Part shown: positions 1 to 7,443 of the stretch, piece by piece
Position numbering within the stretch: position 1 is the stretch's first letter
How the letters are laid out: every line of letters begins with the position of its first letter
Source of the DNA: JAFARZ01 sp035651595
GTDB taxonomy: Bacteria; Actinomycetota; Actinomycetes; Streptosporangiales; Streptosporangiaceae
Direction: 5' to 3'
DNA length: 30,890 nucleotides
Assembly: GCA_035651595.1 (NCBI GenBank)
Contig: DASRFJ010000058.1
Coordinates: 1-30,890, forward strand
Translations under genes and position numbers: made by a program
Notes under the pieces: model-generated
The model's input: the letters and a program-made list of their open reading frames with translations, nothing else
Told to the model about the DNA's origin: nothing
Database searches by the model: none

Positions 1-628
1 CACCGCCGGGCAGACCGTCCCGCAAGCCTACGACTCGATGATCGCCAAGCTGATCATCACCGGCGCCACCCGCCGCGAAGCACTCCAGCGCGCCGCCCGC
101 GCCCTAGGTGAATTCGAAGTCGGCGGCATGCCGACCGTGCTACAGTTCCACCGCGCCGTCCTCGCCGACCCGGCCTTCTCCTGCCACTCCTTCAGCGTGC
201 ACACCCGCTGGATCGAGACCGAGTTCAGCGCGGACCTGCCGTCCCAGGACCAGGCCACGCTCGCCGGGCCCGCCGACAGGACCGGACTCACCGTCGAGGT
301 CGGCGGCAAGCGGCTCGAGGTCACCGTGCCGCGCGGCACGTCGTTCGCGCCCGCCGCGGCGCCCGGTCCGGTCCGGCGGGCCAGCCGCCGGACGTCCGCC
401 CCGGCGGCGGGCGGGGACGCGCTGATCTCGCCCATGCAGGGCACGATCATCAGTGTCGCGGTCACCGACAGCCAGCGGGTTTCGGCTGGCCAGCCGGTGG
501 TGGTGCTCGAGGCGATGAAAATGGAACAGCCGCTGACCGCCCATAAGGACGGCATCGTCACCAGCCTGTCCGCCACGGTCGGCCAGACCGTGACCACGGG
601 GGCGACGATCTGCCGGATCGAGGGCTGA
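1..628 (+). CDS. accA: Acyl-CoA carboxylase alpha subunit, biotin carboxylase/biotin carrier protein (5'-truncated)
   Basis: Only the C-terminal part is present; the frame is open from base 2 and the gene begins before the window. The visible protein starts with the end of the biotin carboxylase domain (YDSMIAKLI, then an REALQRA helix). A BC-BCCP linker follows, and it ends in a biotinyl domain with the motif EAMKMEQP. The biotin-accepting lysine is the AAA codon at 518-520. The family carboxylates biotin with ATP and bicarbonate and passes the carboxyl group to acyl-CoA through a partner beta subunit, making malonyl- or methylmalonyl-CoA in the cytosol. The substrate cannot be told from this fragment. 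The convergent accE nearby suggests an actinobacterial AccA3/PccA-type complex. Its last 71 bases overlap accE on the other strand. Confidence 0.93.
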   Translation, partial: TAGQTVPQAYDSMIAKLIITGATRREALQRAARALGEFEVGGMPTVLQFHRAVLADPAFSCHSFSVHTRWIETEFSADLPSQDQATLAGPADRTGLTVEVGGKRLEVTVPRGTSFAPAAAPGPVRRASRRTSAPAAGGDALISPMQGTIISVAVTDSQRVSAGQPVVVLEAMKMEQPLTAHKDGIVTSLSATVGQTVTTGATICRIEG

Positions 629-764
629 CGGGGGGGAGGGCCAGCAGGGCGATCAGCGCGGCGATCTCGGCCGCGGTAGCGGTGCCGCGTACCACGCGCA
701 GGCTCGGCTCGTTCGCTGGCGTAGCGACGTTTTCCTGAGGTGTCACCGTATGTCGTTCAGCCAT
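558..764 (-). CDS. accE: Acyl-CoA carboxylase epsilon subunit
   Basis: This is a small protein of 68 residues from the ATG at 764. Its core, PSLRVVRGTATAAEIAALIA, matches the signature of the actinobacterial acyl-CoA carboxylase epsilon subunit, which stabilises the alpha-beta complex. The tail is rich in Arg, Ser, Pro and Trp, as is common in this family. A TTG at 791 would add nine residues and overlap the cysG stop; I prefer the ATG, though neither has a strong ribosome site. It lies 19 bases downstream of cysG on the same strand and could be the last gene of the cobalamin operon. Its 3' end runs 71 bases into the convergent carboxylase alpha gene, an unusual position because accE normally follows the beta subunit. 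Confidence 0.75.
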   Translation of the reverse strand: MAERHTVTPQENVATPANEPSLRVVRGTATAAEIAALIALLALPPVSPRSGRSSPPWSRSGRPWRTGW

Positions 765-783
765 ATAAATAGGATCGCCGAGA

Positions 784-1992
784 TCACTCAAGTCCCGCTA
801 TCTCGGCGGCCACCCGCACGACGTCGCCGACCACGACGATCGCGGGCGGCCGGATCGCCTCGGCCCGCACCAGGCCGGCTACCTGCGCCAGCGTGGAGGC
901 GAGGGTGCGCTGGGTGGGGAGGGTGCCGTCGGCGATCACCGACACGGGCGTCCGGGGGTCGCGGCCGTGACCGATGAGCGCGTCCGCAATCGAATCGATT
1001 CGCTCCACCGCCATCAGCAGCACCAGCGTCCCGGTGCTCGCGGCGAGCGCCTTCCAGTCCACGGTCGAGCGTTCGTCGCCGGGCGGGACGTGCACCGACA
1101 CGACGTGGAAGTCCTGCGCGACGCCGCGATGGGTCACCGGAACCCCGGCCGCGGTGGGCACTCCGGTCGCACTGGTCACTCCGGGCACAACCGTGACCGG
1201 TATCCCCGCCGCCACGCAGGCGATCACCTCCTCGGCGCCGCGGCCGAACACGAACGGGTCGCCGCCCTTGAGCCGGACCACGAACTTGCCCTGCTTCGCG
1301 TGCTCGATCAGCGCCTGGTTGATGTGTTCCTGCGCCATCGCGCGGCCGTACGGGATCTTCGCCGCGTCGACGATTTCCACGTCGCCGGGCAGTTCGGCGA
1401 GCAGCGAGCGCGGCGCGAGCCGGTCGGTCACCACGACATCGGCGCGGGCCAGCAGTTCCCTGCCGCGGACCGTGATCAGGCCCGGGTCGCCGGGGCCGCC
1501 GCCGACGATCGCCACCTGCCCTCGGGATTGTTCGGTGGCTTGGCCTTGGGCTATGGCCGCCGACCGCAGGATGGCGTCGCGGATCGCGGCGCTGCGCCGG
1601 GGGTTGCCGGTCAGCACGCCGACCCGCACGTCGCCGGCCGCGCCGGACGCGGGCGTCCACGCCGTGGAATTGGCCCGGTCGTCGGCGCGGACGCACCATA
1701 TCGTCTGTTCCTCGGCTTCCGCGGCGACGGCCGCGTTGACCGCCGCGTCGTCCGCGCACGCACACACCAGCCAGGCGCCGTGACAGTCGCCCGCTGTGTA
1801 CGCGCGCCGCGTCCAGCGAATCCTTTCCGCGGCGGCCAGGTCTTCCAGGGACGCGGTCACCTCGGGCGAGATCAGCTCGACGTCCGCGCCGGCGTCGAGC
1901 AACGCCGGAATCCGCCGCGTCGCGACGGCGCCGCCGCCCACGACAACCACCCGCCGTCCATCAAGCCGCAGCCCCAGCAAATACGGATCCAT
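784..1992 (-). CDS. cysG: Siroheme synthase-type fusion: precorrin-2 dehydrogenase + uroporphyrinogen-III C-methyltransferase
   Basis: The protein has 402 residues. Residues 1-150 form a Met8/CysG-N type NAD-binding domain (VVVVGGGAVATRR at 15-27). It oxidises precorrin-2 to sirohydrochlorin and may insert metal. Residues 160-400 are an SAM-dependent uroporphyrinogen-III methyltransferase (VGGGPGDPGLIT at 163-174, RLKGGDPFVFGRG at 240-252, PGVTSA at 270-275) that makes precorrin-2. The ATG at 1992 is chosen because GGGAGGGAG lies just upstream; a GTG at 2007 is in frame but less well placed. It is the entry enzyme to corrinoids and siroheme. It follows bluB-cobT across a 320-base repeat-containing gap, so it may have its own promoter, and accE follows it. 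The CobA half is very secure. Whether the N-terminal half also chelates metal is not visible. Confidence 0.93.
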   Translation of the reverse strand: MDPYLLGLRLDGRRVVVVGGGAVATRRIPALLDAGADVELISPEVTASLEDLAAAERIRWTRRAYTAGDCHGAWLVCACADDAAVNAAVAAEAEEQTIWCVRADDRANSTAWTPASGAAGDVRVGVLTGNPRRSAAIRDAILRSAAIAQGQATEQSRGQVAIVGGGPGDPGLITVRGRELLARADVVVTDRLAPRSLLAELPGDVEIVDAAKIPYGRAMAQEHINQALIEHAKQGKFVVRLKGGDPFVFGRGAEEVIACVAAGIPVTVVPGVTSATGVPTAAGVPVTHRGVAQDFHVVSVHVPPGDERSTVDWKALAASTGTLVLLMAVERIDSIADALIGHGRDPRTPVSVIADGTLPTQRTLASTLAQVAGLVRAEAIRPPAIVVVGDVVRVAAEIAGLE

Positions 1993-2019
1993 CCCGCTCC
2001 CTCCCACAGATCATTCCCC

Positions 2020-2195
2020 CGCGCCCCCGCGCGCCGCCCCCCGCGCGCCGCCGCACCACCCGCACCACCCGCGCCCCCGCGCCGCCACGACCCGCCGCGC
2101 CGCGCCGCCACCCCGCCGCGCCGCGCCGCCACCCCGCCGCGCCGCCACCCCGCCGCGCCGCCCCGCTGCGACCCGCGCCACCCGCGCTGCCACGC
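2020..2195. repeat. Low-complexity GC-rich tandem repeat tract
   Basis: This is a run built almost only from C and G in short repeating blocks (CCGCCGCGCCGCG and CCACCCCGCCGCG variants). It sits in the 320-base gap between bluB-cobT and cysG, upstream of the cysG start. No coding sequence on either strand is convincing here: every long frame gives only Arg/Ala/Pro/Gly repeats. It lies next to the palindromic element at 2244-2297, an arrangement repeated at 19.5-19.8 kb. It may be a replication-slippage product. Confidence 0.75.
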
Positions 2196-2243
2196 AAACC
2201 GAGACATATCACCACAACCCGCGCGGGCCGTCGGGTCGGCCGG

Positions 2244-2297
2244 ATTACTGCGGACACTTACCCCCCGATCTGGGGGGGTAAGTGTCCGCAATCTTTT
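2244..2297. repeat. Palindromic element, copy 1
   Basis: Perfect 18-base arms (TGCGGACACTTACCCCCC at 2249-2266 and its complement at 2273-2290) surround a 6-base loop. The flanks are ATTAC on the left and ATCTTTT on the right. The same element lies in reverse orientation at 19750-19806, including the AAAAGATT flank on one side and GATTA(C/T) on the other, so the repeated unit is larger than the hairpin. As a hairpin it could end plus-strand transcription because of the TTTT tail. However, the flanking genes (bluB-cobT and cysG) are on the minus strand, so a terminator role does not fit here. A dispersed REP/MITE-like element fits better. Confidence 0.85.
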
Positions 2298-2312
2298 CAA
2301 AACCGCAAACGA

Positions 2313-4061
2313 TCATGGCGATTTCTCCGCGACGCCCGCCGAATCGAACGTGGCGACGTCGCGCAGCGCCCGCGCGGCGCTCTGCACCAGCGGAAGCGCG
2401 AGGACCGCGCCGGTCCCCTCGCCGAGCCGCAGCCCCAGGTCCACCATCGGCCGCAGGCCCAGGTGACCGAGGGCGATGGCGTGCCCCGGCTCGGCACTGC
2501 GATGACCCGCGAAGCAGGCGGCGACGGCGTCCGGCGCCAGGGCCACCGCGGCCAGCGCGGCCGCGCCCGCGATCACCCCGTCCAGGATCACCGGGACCCG
2601 GAGCGCCGCGGCGCCGAGGATGAATCCGGCGATCGCCGCGTGCTCGAAGCCGCCGAACGCCGCCAGCACCCCGACCGGGTCACCCGCGTCGGGCCGGTGC
2701 AGGGCCAGCCCGCGGCACACCACATCCACCTTGCGGGCGAACGTCGCGGCGTCGATCCCGGTGCCGCGGCCGGTCGCCGCCGCGGGGTCCGCGCCGGTGA
2801 AGGCGCAGATCAGCGCCGCCGACGCGGTCGTGTTCGCGATGCCCATGTCGCCGGTGAGCAGGCACTGGTTGCCGGCCGCGACCAGGTCCCTGGCCACCTC
2901 GATCCCGGCGGTCAGGGCGGCGACCGCCTGGTCGCGCGTCATCGCCGGCCCGGCGGTGAAGTCCGCGGTGCCGCGGCCGATCTTGCGCGGCAGCAGGCCA
3001 GGCACGGCGTCCAGGTCGGCGGCGACCCCCACGTCCACCACGGTCACCTCCGCGCCGACCTGGGCGGCGAAGGCGTTGACGACGGCGCCGCCGGCCAGGA
3101 AGTTCGCGACCATCTGCGCGGTGACCTCCTGCGGCCACGGAGTGACCTGCTGCGCGTGCACGCCGTGGTCGCCGGCGAACACCGCGACGCAGGCGGGCTC
3201 GGGCAGCGGGGGCGGGCACTCCCCCGCCAGGCCGGCCAGCCGCACCGACACGTCCTCCAGTTCGCCCAGCGAGCCGCGCGGCTTGGTCATCCGGTCCTGG
3301 CGCTCGCGCGCGGCGGTCATGGCTGTTTCGTCCGGCGGCGCGATCGAGGCAATGACCTCTTCGAGCTGGTTCACGGTTTCCTCCCCTGATAGTCCGCGGT
3401 GGCCGTACTTTTCGGCGTGCACCGCCCAGGCGACCGGGCGGCGGCGGGCCCAGCCGGAGACGGCCAGCTCCGGCTCGTCCCCGAATTCCGTCACGTATCC
3501 CACGCACAGGTACGCGATGACCTGGATGTGGGCCGGCAAGCCCAGCTCTGTGGCCAGTTCGTCCTCGCCGAAGAAGCTCACCCAGCCGATGCCCAGGCCC
3601 TCGGCGCGCGCGGCGAGCCACAGGTTCGACACCGCGAGCACGCTGGAGAAGTCCGCGGTGCGTGGCTGGGTCTGCCTGCCGAGCGTGTGGCGCCCGCCCC
3701 TGGTCCGGTCGCAGGTCACCACGATGTTGACGGGTGTGTCGAGAATCGATTCGATCTTCAGTGCGTCGAACTTTTTGGCGCGCGCGGCGGGCAGTTCCGC
3801 CGCGTACTCGTCCCGGCGGGCGCGGGCCAGGGCGGCGATCCGCTCCCGGCGTTCCCGGTCGGTGATCACGATGAAGTCCCAGGGCTGAGAGAAGCCGACG
3901 GACGGTGCCTGGTGCGCGGCGTGCAGGATCTTCTGGAGGATCCCCGGCGGAATCGGTTCGGGCAGGAAGCCGCGGCGGACATCCCGTCGTTCGGCGATGA
4001 CCCGGTAGATGGCCTCCCGCTGCTCGGCGGGGTACGCCCGGTACGCCGTCTCGTCAGGCAT
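2313..4061 (-). CDS. bluB-cobT: BluB-CobT fusion: 5,6-dimethylbenzimidazole synthase / nicotinate-nucleotide DMB phosphoribosyltransferase
   Basis: The protein has 582 residues. Residues 1-218 are BluB-like (RRDVRRGF at 25-32, SVGFSQPWDF at 54-63, GLGIGW at 155-160). BluB is a flavin-destructase that uses O2 to break FMNH2 down to 5,6-dimethylbenzimidazole. Residues about 232-578 are CobT (MTKPRGSLGELE at 258-269, FAGDHGVHAQQVTPWP at 295-310, TGDMGIANTT at 403-412). The family's catalytic glutamate is in RLGEGTGA, at E548. The fused enzyme would make the lower ligand and activate it to alpha-ribazole phosphate in one chain. The ATG at 4061 overlaps the cbiX stop by 8 bases, implying translational coupling. 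It ends just before a palindromic repeat. BluB needs oxygen, although the rest of the operon is partly of anaerobic type. Confidence 0.95.
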   Translation of the reverse strand: MPDETAYRAYPAEQREAIYRVIAERRDVRRGFLPEPIPPGILQKILHAAHQAPSVGFSQPWDFIVITDRERRERIAALARARRDEYAAELPAARAKKFDALKIESILDTPVNIVVTCDRTRGGRHTLGRQTQPRTADFSSVLAVSNLWLAARAEGLGIGWVSFFGEDELATELGLPAHIQVIAYLCVGYVTEFGDEPELAVSGWARRRPVAWAVHAEKYGHRGLSGEETVNQLEEVIASIAPPDETAMTAARERQDRMTKPRGSLGELEDVSVRLAGLAGECPPPLPEPACVAVFAGDHGVHAQQVTPWPQEVTAQMVANFLAGGAVVNAFAAQVGAEVTVVDVGVAADLDAVPGLLPRKIGRGTADFTAGPAMTRDQAVAALTAGIEVARDLVAAGNQCLLTGDMGIANTTASAALICAFTGADPAAATGRGTGIDAATFARKVDVVCRGLALHRPDAGDPVGVLAAFGGFEHAAIAGFILGAAALRVPVILDGVIAGAAALAAVALAPDAVAACFAGHRSAEPGHAIALGHLGLRPMVDLGLRLGEGTGAVLALPLVQSAARALRDVATFDSAGVAEKSP

Positions 4062-4923
4062 GTGCGTGGGTTGTGTGGTCGTCCGGGTGGTGGTGCGGGT
4101 GCTGGGCCTCGCCGACGCGGTGCTCGAATCCCGGCATCGCAGCACGGTAGACGCACATATCGCAATTCATGCGGATATCTCCTGACAACGCCTCTTTGTA
4201 TCGTTCGTACACTAGCCCGGCGAGTTCGTCGCAGTCACCGAGCACGTCCGCCGTCGTGATGTCGAGTTCCTCGTGCTGCTTGGCGTAGGCCGCCGCCTGG
4301 TCTGCCACCCGGTCCGGCAGCACGCCGGGGAACAGGAAGTACCGCGCCACTACGATCCGGCGGGCGCCGAGCAGCCGGCAACGCTCCAGGCCTTCGGCGA
4401 CGTCCGGCCTGGCCAGCGACACGAACGCGGTCTCCGCGAACCGGAACCCCCGGCCCTCCCAGAGCAGCCGCGCGGTCTTCACCACGTCCGCGTTGGCGTC
4501 TGGGTCGGTGGAGCCGCGCCCGATGACGAGCACCGCCGTGTCCGGGCCGGCGCCCGCCGCCCTGATCCTCGCGTCGAGCAGGTCCAAGAGCGCCGGGTGC
4601 GGACCCAACGGCCGGCCGTAGTGCCAGCTCAAGCCGGGATGCCTGGCCTGCTCCCTGGCAAGGGCGGCGGGGATGTCGCCCTTGGCGTGCCCGGCCGCGG
4701 ACAGCATCAGCGGCACCGCGACGATCTTCGCTGGCCGGGCGCCGGCGGTGAGGGTGGCGACGGCGTCCCGCACCGGCGGCGGGGACAGTTCGATGAAGCC
4801 GCCCGCCGAGGTGATCCCATGGCCGCCGACCAGCCGCCCGACCCGCGCGGCGAAGCTCGTGAACGCGTCGACTCCGGCCTGGTCGCGGGTGCCGTGCGCG
4901 GCGAGCAGCAGCGGCGGTTTCAT
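4054..4923 (-). CDS. cbiX: Sirohydrochlorin cobaltochelatase/ferrochelatase, CbiX/SirB type, with His-rich tail
   Basis: This 289-residue protein has two class II chelatase halves. The metal-binding histidines expected of the family are seen in LLAAHGTRD (H10) and LSAAGHAKGD (H79). It inserts Co2+ (or Fe2+) into sirohydrochlorin. The C-terminal extension is notable: NCDMC at 253-257 gives a Cys-X2-Cys pair, and the last 15 residues hold seven histidines (HPHHHPDDHTTHAHA). This suggests metal storage or an Fe-S/metal site, as described for some CbiX proteins. It overlaps cobH by 4 bases at its start (ATGA) and bluB-cobT by 8 at its end. Early cobalt insertion is the hallmark of the anaerobic B12 branch. 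Confidence 0.93.
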   Translation of the reverse strand: MKPPLLLAAHGTRDQAGVDAFTSFAARVGRLVGGHGITSAGGFIELSPPPVRDAVATLTAGARPAKIVAVPLMLSAAGHAKGDIPAALAREQARHPGLSWHYGRPLGPHPALLDLLDARIRAAGAGPDTAVLVIGRGSTDPDANADVVKTARLLWEGRGFRFAETAFVSLARPDVAEGLERCRLLGARRIVVARYFLFPGVLPDRVADQAAAYAKQHEELDITTADVLGDCDELAGLVYERYKEALSGDIRMNCDMCVYRAAMPGFEHRVGEAQHPHHHPDDHTTHAHA

Positions 4924-5525
4924 GATCGCGTTCCCCTCGCGACCCGGAGCAGCGCGTTGAACGCGGCCGCGGCCACCGCGGAGCCGCCCTTTTCCGACAC
5001 GTTGCTCACCGCCGGCAGCCCGCTCTCCCGCAGCTGCCGCTTCGACTCCGCCGCGCCGACGAACCCGACCGGCACGCCGATGACCAGCGTGGGCTCGACG
5101 CCTCTGCTCAGCACTTCGGTGAGCGCGGTGGGCGCGCAGCCCACCACCCAGATCGCGCCGGGCCCGGCCTCGCTCGCCGCCAGCCGCATCGCCGCCGCGC
5201 TGACCGTGATCCCGGTCGTCCGGGCGAGCCGGCTGGACAGCGAGTCGCCGGCCTTGCAGATCACCGGATAACCGGTGATCCCGGACGCCACCATGCCGAC
5301 GTCGGCAACGACCCGCGCGCCGCGGCGCAACGCCTCGACACCGGCCGCCAGCGACGTCTCGTCACACACCAGATCGGTGATATAGTCGAAATCTGCCGTC
5401 GCATGGATCACCCGTTCGAGAACCGCTCGAGTGAGAGGAGGCAACGCGCTCAGGTCGGCTCGGGATCGCAGGATCCGGTAGGACTCGGCCTCTATCGGAT
5501 GAACCTCGATCGGACCATCTGTCAA
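4920..5525 (-). CDS. cobH: Precorrin-8X / cobalt-precorrin-8 methylmutase
   Basis: The protein has 201 residues, normal for CobH/CbiC. It moves the C-11 methyl group to C-12, giving (hydrogeno)cobyrinic acid. The catalytic histidine region ERVIHATADFDY is at 37-48 (H41). The later motifs ADVGMVASGI, GCAPTAL and IGVPVGFVGAAESK are typical. The start is a TTG at 5525, overlapping the ferredoxin stop as TTGA. It is supported by a GGAGG ribosome site 8 bases upstream, and no in-frame ATG fits. Whether the natural substrate carries cobalt (CbiC) cannot be read from sequence; the neighbouring CbiX and CbiD suggest it does. Confidence 0.95.
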   Translation of the reverse strand: MTDGPIEVHPIEAESYRILRSRADLSALPPLTRAVLERVIHATADFDYITDLVCDETSLAAGVEALRRGARVVADVGMVASGITGYPVICKAGDSLSSRLARTTGITVSAAAMRLAASEAGPGAIWVVGCAPTALTEVLSRGVEPTLVIGVPVGFVGAAESKRQLRESGLPAVSNVSEKGGSAVAAAAFNALLRVARGTRS

Positions 5526-5743
5526 GTCCCCACCTCCGGCTTCACGGGAAGGAGCTCATCAGGCAGCAACACGGCATCCACCGGGCACACCTCCACGCAC
5601 TCGCCGCACCCTGTGCACAGCTCGTCGAGCACCGCCAGGCCGGGCGCCGGCAGCCGCGGCGCGGGGCGGATCGCGTGCTCCGGGCAGGTCAGCAGGCAGG
5701 CGCCGCATCCCTGGCAGCGCGCGGTGATGACGGCCGCGGTCAT
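5522..5743 (-). CDS. 2[4Fe-4S] ferredoxin in the cobalamin operon
   Basis: This 73-residue protein has two CxxCxxCxxxCP clusters: C10, C13, C16, C20 and C43, C46, C49, C53. That is the classic bacterial 2[4Fe-4S] ferredoxin pattern. The ATG at 5743 overlaps the cbiG-cobJ stop (ATGA), and its stop overlaps the TTG of cobH, so it is locked inside the operon. It presumably passes electrons to a corrin-pathway step such as cobalt reduction, a precorrin reductase, or a redox-active partner in ring contraction. The partner is an inference and no reductase is in the window. Confidence 0.93.
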   Translation of the reverse strand: MTAAVITARCQGCGACLLTCPEHAIRPAPRLPAPGLAVLDELCTGCGECVEVCPVDAVLLPDELLPVKPEVGT

Positions 5744-7443
5744 GGCGCCCACCGGTAGTCGCGCGAGGTGACCATCCGGCCGGCCACCACGCGAGTCCGG
5801 GACGACCCGACCACGACCAGCGTGTGCATGTCCGCCACCGCGGGGTCGAACTCGGCCAGCGTACTCATCCCGGCGGACTGACCGTCCCTGGTCGCGTCCC
5901 GTACCCAGCCGACCGGGGTCGTCGCCGGCCGCCGCGTCGCCAGCAGCTCGCAGCCGCGGCGCAGCTGCCAGTCCCGCTTGACGCTCGCCGGGTTGTAGAA
6001 GCAGGTGACCAGGTCGCCGTCGGCGGCCGCGGCGATCCGCCGCTCGATGACCTCCCACGGCGTGTGCAGGTCGGACAGCGAGATCATCGCGTGGTCGTGG
6101 CCCAGCGGCGCGCCCAGCACCGACGCGACGGCGAGCGCGGCGGTCACGCCGGGCACGACGACCACGTCGATCCAGTCGTCAGCCAGCTCGAGAGCCGGGC
6201 TGGCCATCGCGTACACGCCCGTGTCCCCCGAGCCGATCAGCGCGACCGCCCGGCCCGCCCGGGCCTCCGCCACCGCCGCCTCGGCACGTGCCTGCTCCGC
6301 GCCGAGCCCGCTCGACAGCACCCGGGTTCCCGGTCGCAGCAGGTCGGCGACCTGCTCAAGGTACGAGTCGAGCCCCACGACGACCGCGGCACGCCGCAGT
6401 TCGGCGACCGCGCGCGGCGTGGTCAGGTCCCTGGCGCCCGGCCCGATTCCGATCAGCGCGAGCCGCCCGCGCGGCAGCCGCCGGGCGACCGCGACCGTGG
6501 CGTGCGCGCTGGCCCGCTTCGCCGCGGCCAGCGTCGCTCCGGCCCCGCCCGCGAGCAGCGCGGCCGCCTCTGCCACGCTCGGCGTCCCCACCGCCCGCCG
6601 CACCGTCTCGCTCGGGTTCGGCACCGGCACCGCCGCGAGCCGGTCCGCCGGGAACGTCGCAACAGGCCACCCCTTCTCCACCGCTGCCGCGCGCAGACCC
6701 TGCTCGTCCGCCTTCACATCCGCTGTGGCGATGGTCAGAACGGACTGTGGTGACACACCCAGGTCAACGAGCGCCGCGTCGATCAGCTGGCGGATTTCAT
6801 CGCTCGACACGCCCCTGCTGGCGCCCAGCCCCACCACGAGCGACGGCGGCCGGTACACCACGAGCCCCGGACCCGGCCTTGCGTCCGCGCGGTCGGTCAC
6901 GACGATCGCCGGGCGTATCGGCTCGGTATCGCGGACCACGTTCGAGGGGAGCGCGGGCAGCGGCCATTCCTGGTCGCACACCAGCGTGACCCGCTGGCCG
7001 GACAGGATCGCGGCGCCGACGCCGGACAGGTCGCTGCCCGGCTCGACGGTGAGCCCGAGGTCGGCGCCGAATTCGTCGAGGCCGACGTTGCCGGCCGCGT
7101 CGCTCCCGGTCGTGATCACCGCCTCGGCGCCCAGCGCGGCGGCGACCCGCTGGGCGAGCGCGTTCGCGCCGCCGCTGTGGGCGCCGAGCAGCGGAATCGC
7201 GTACCGCTGCGCCTCGTCCACGCACACCACGCCGGGGTCGTCGCCCTTGCCGTGCAGCAACGGGGCGAGCAGCCGCACCGCGGCGCCGACCGCGAAGAAG
7301 CAGACGATCGCCTCGCACTCGCCGAACGCCCGCGGCAGCGCCGCACCGGCAGGCCCCTCGTAGGCGTGCGCGTCCGGCCACTCGCTGGCGAGCCGCTTGG
7401 CGGCCAGGCGACCCGACTGGGTCACCGCTATCAGTCCGATCAT
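5740..7443 (-). CDS. cbiG-cobJ: CbiG-CobJ fusion: cobalt-precorrin-5A hydrolase / precorrin-3B C17-methyltransferase
   Basis: The protein has 567 residues. Residues 1-325 are CbiG (VTQSGRLAAKRLA at 7-19, LLGAHSGGANALA at 85-97, TTGSDAAGNVGLDEF at 111-125, then a C-terminal CbiG part from about 200). CbiG opens the ring lactone and releases the C-20 fragment as acetaldehyde in the anaerobic route. Residues 326-567 are a CobJ/CbiH tetrapyrrole methyltransferase (IGIGPGARDLTTP at 331-343, IGSGDTGVYAMASP at 403-416, YNPAS at 483-487), which methylates C-17 and drives ring contraction. The ATG at 7443 overlaps the cobL stop (ATGA) and has GGGGGGAA six bases upstream. Fusing the contraction enzyme with the following hydrolase should help channel a labile intermediate. 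CbiG strongly points to the cobalt-first pathway. Confidence 0.95.
   Translation of the reverse strand: MIGLIAVTQSGRLAAKRLASEWPDAHAYEGPAGAALPRAFGECEAIVCFFAVGAAVRLLAPLLHGKGDDPGVVCVDEAQRYAIPLLGAHSGGANALAQRVAAALGAEAVITTGSDAAGNVGLDEFGADLGLTVEPGSDLSGVGAAILSGQRVTLVCDQEWPLPALPSNVVRDTEPIRPAIVVTDRADARPGPGLVVYRPPSLVVGLGASRGVSSDEIRQLIDAALVDLGVSPQSVLTIATADVKADEQGLRAAAVEKGWPVATFPADRLAAVPVPNPSETVRRAVGTPSVAEAAALLAGGAGATLAAAKRASAHATVAVARRLPRGRLALIGIGPGARDLTTPRAVAELRRAAVVVGLDSYLEQVADLLRPGTRVLSSGLGAEQARAEAAVAEARAGRAVALIGSGDTGVYAMASPALELADDWIDVVVVPGVTAALAVASVLGAPLGHDHAMISLSDLHTPWEVIERRIAAAADGDLVTCFYNPASVKRDWQLRRGCELLATRRPATTPVGWVRDATRDGQSAGMSTLAEFDPAVADMHTLVVVGSSRTRVVAGRMVTSRDYRWAP

Noticed and set aside
2244..2297. 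Intrinsic terminator of bluB-cobT
   Set aside because: On the transcribed (minus) strand the hairpin has no following U-run; the TTTT lies on the wrong side.
967..2466. Long plus-strand frame opposite cysG and the repeat gap
   Set aside because: Its translation is Arg/Gly/Pro/His-rich with no family motif. It is the shadow of cysG and of the repeat tract, as is usual in very GC-rich DNA.
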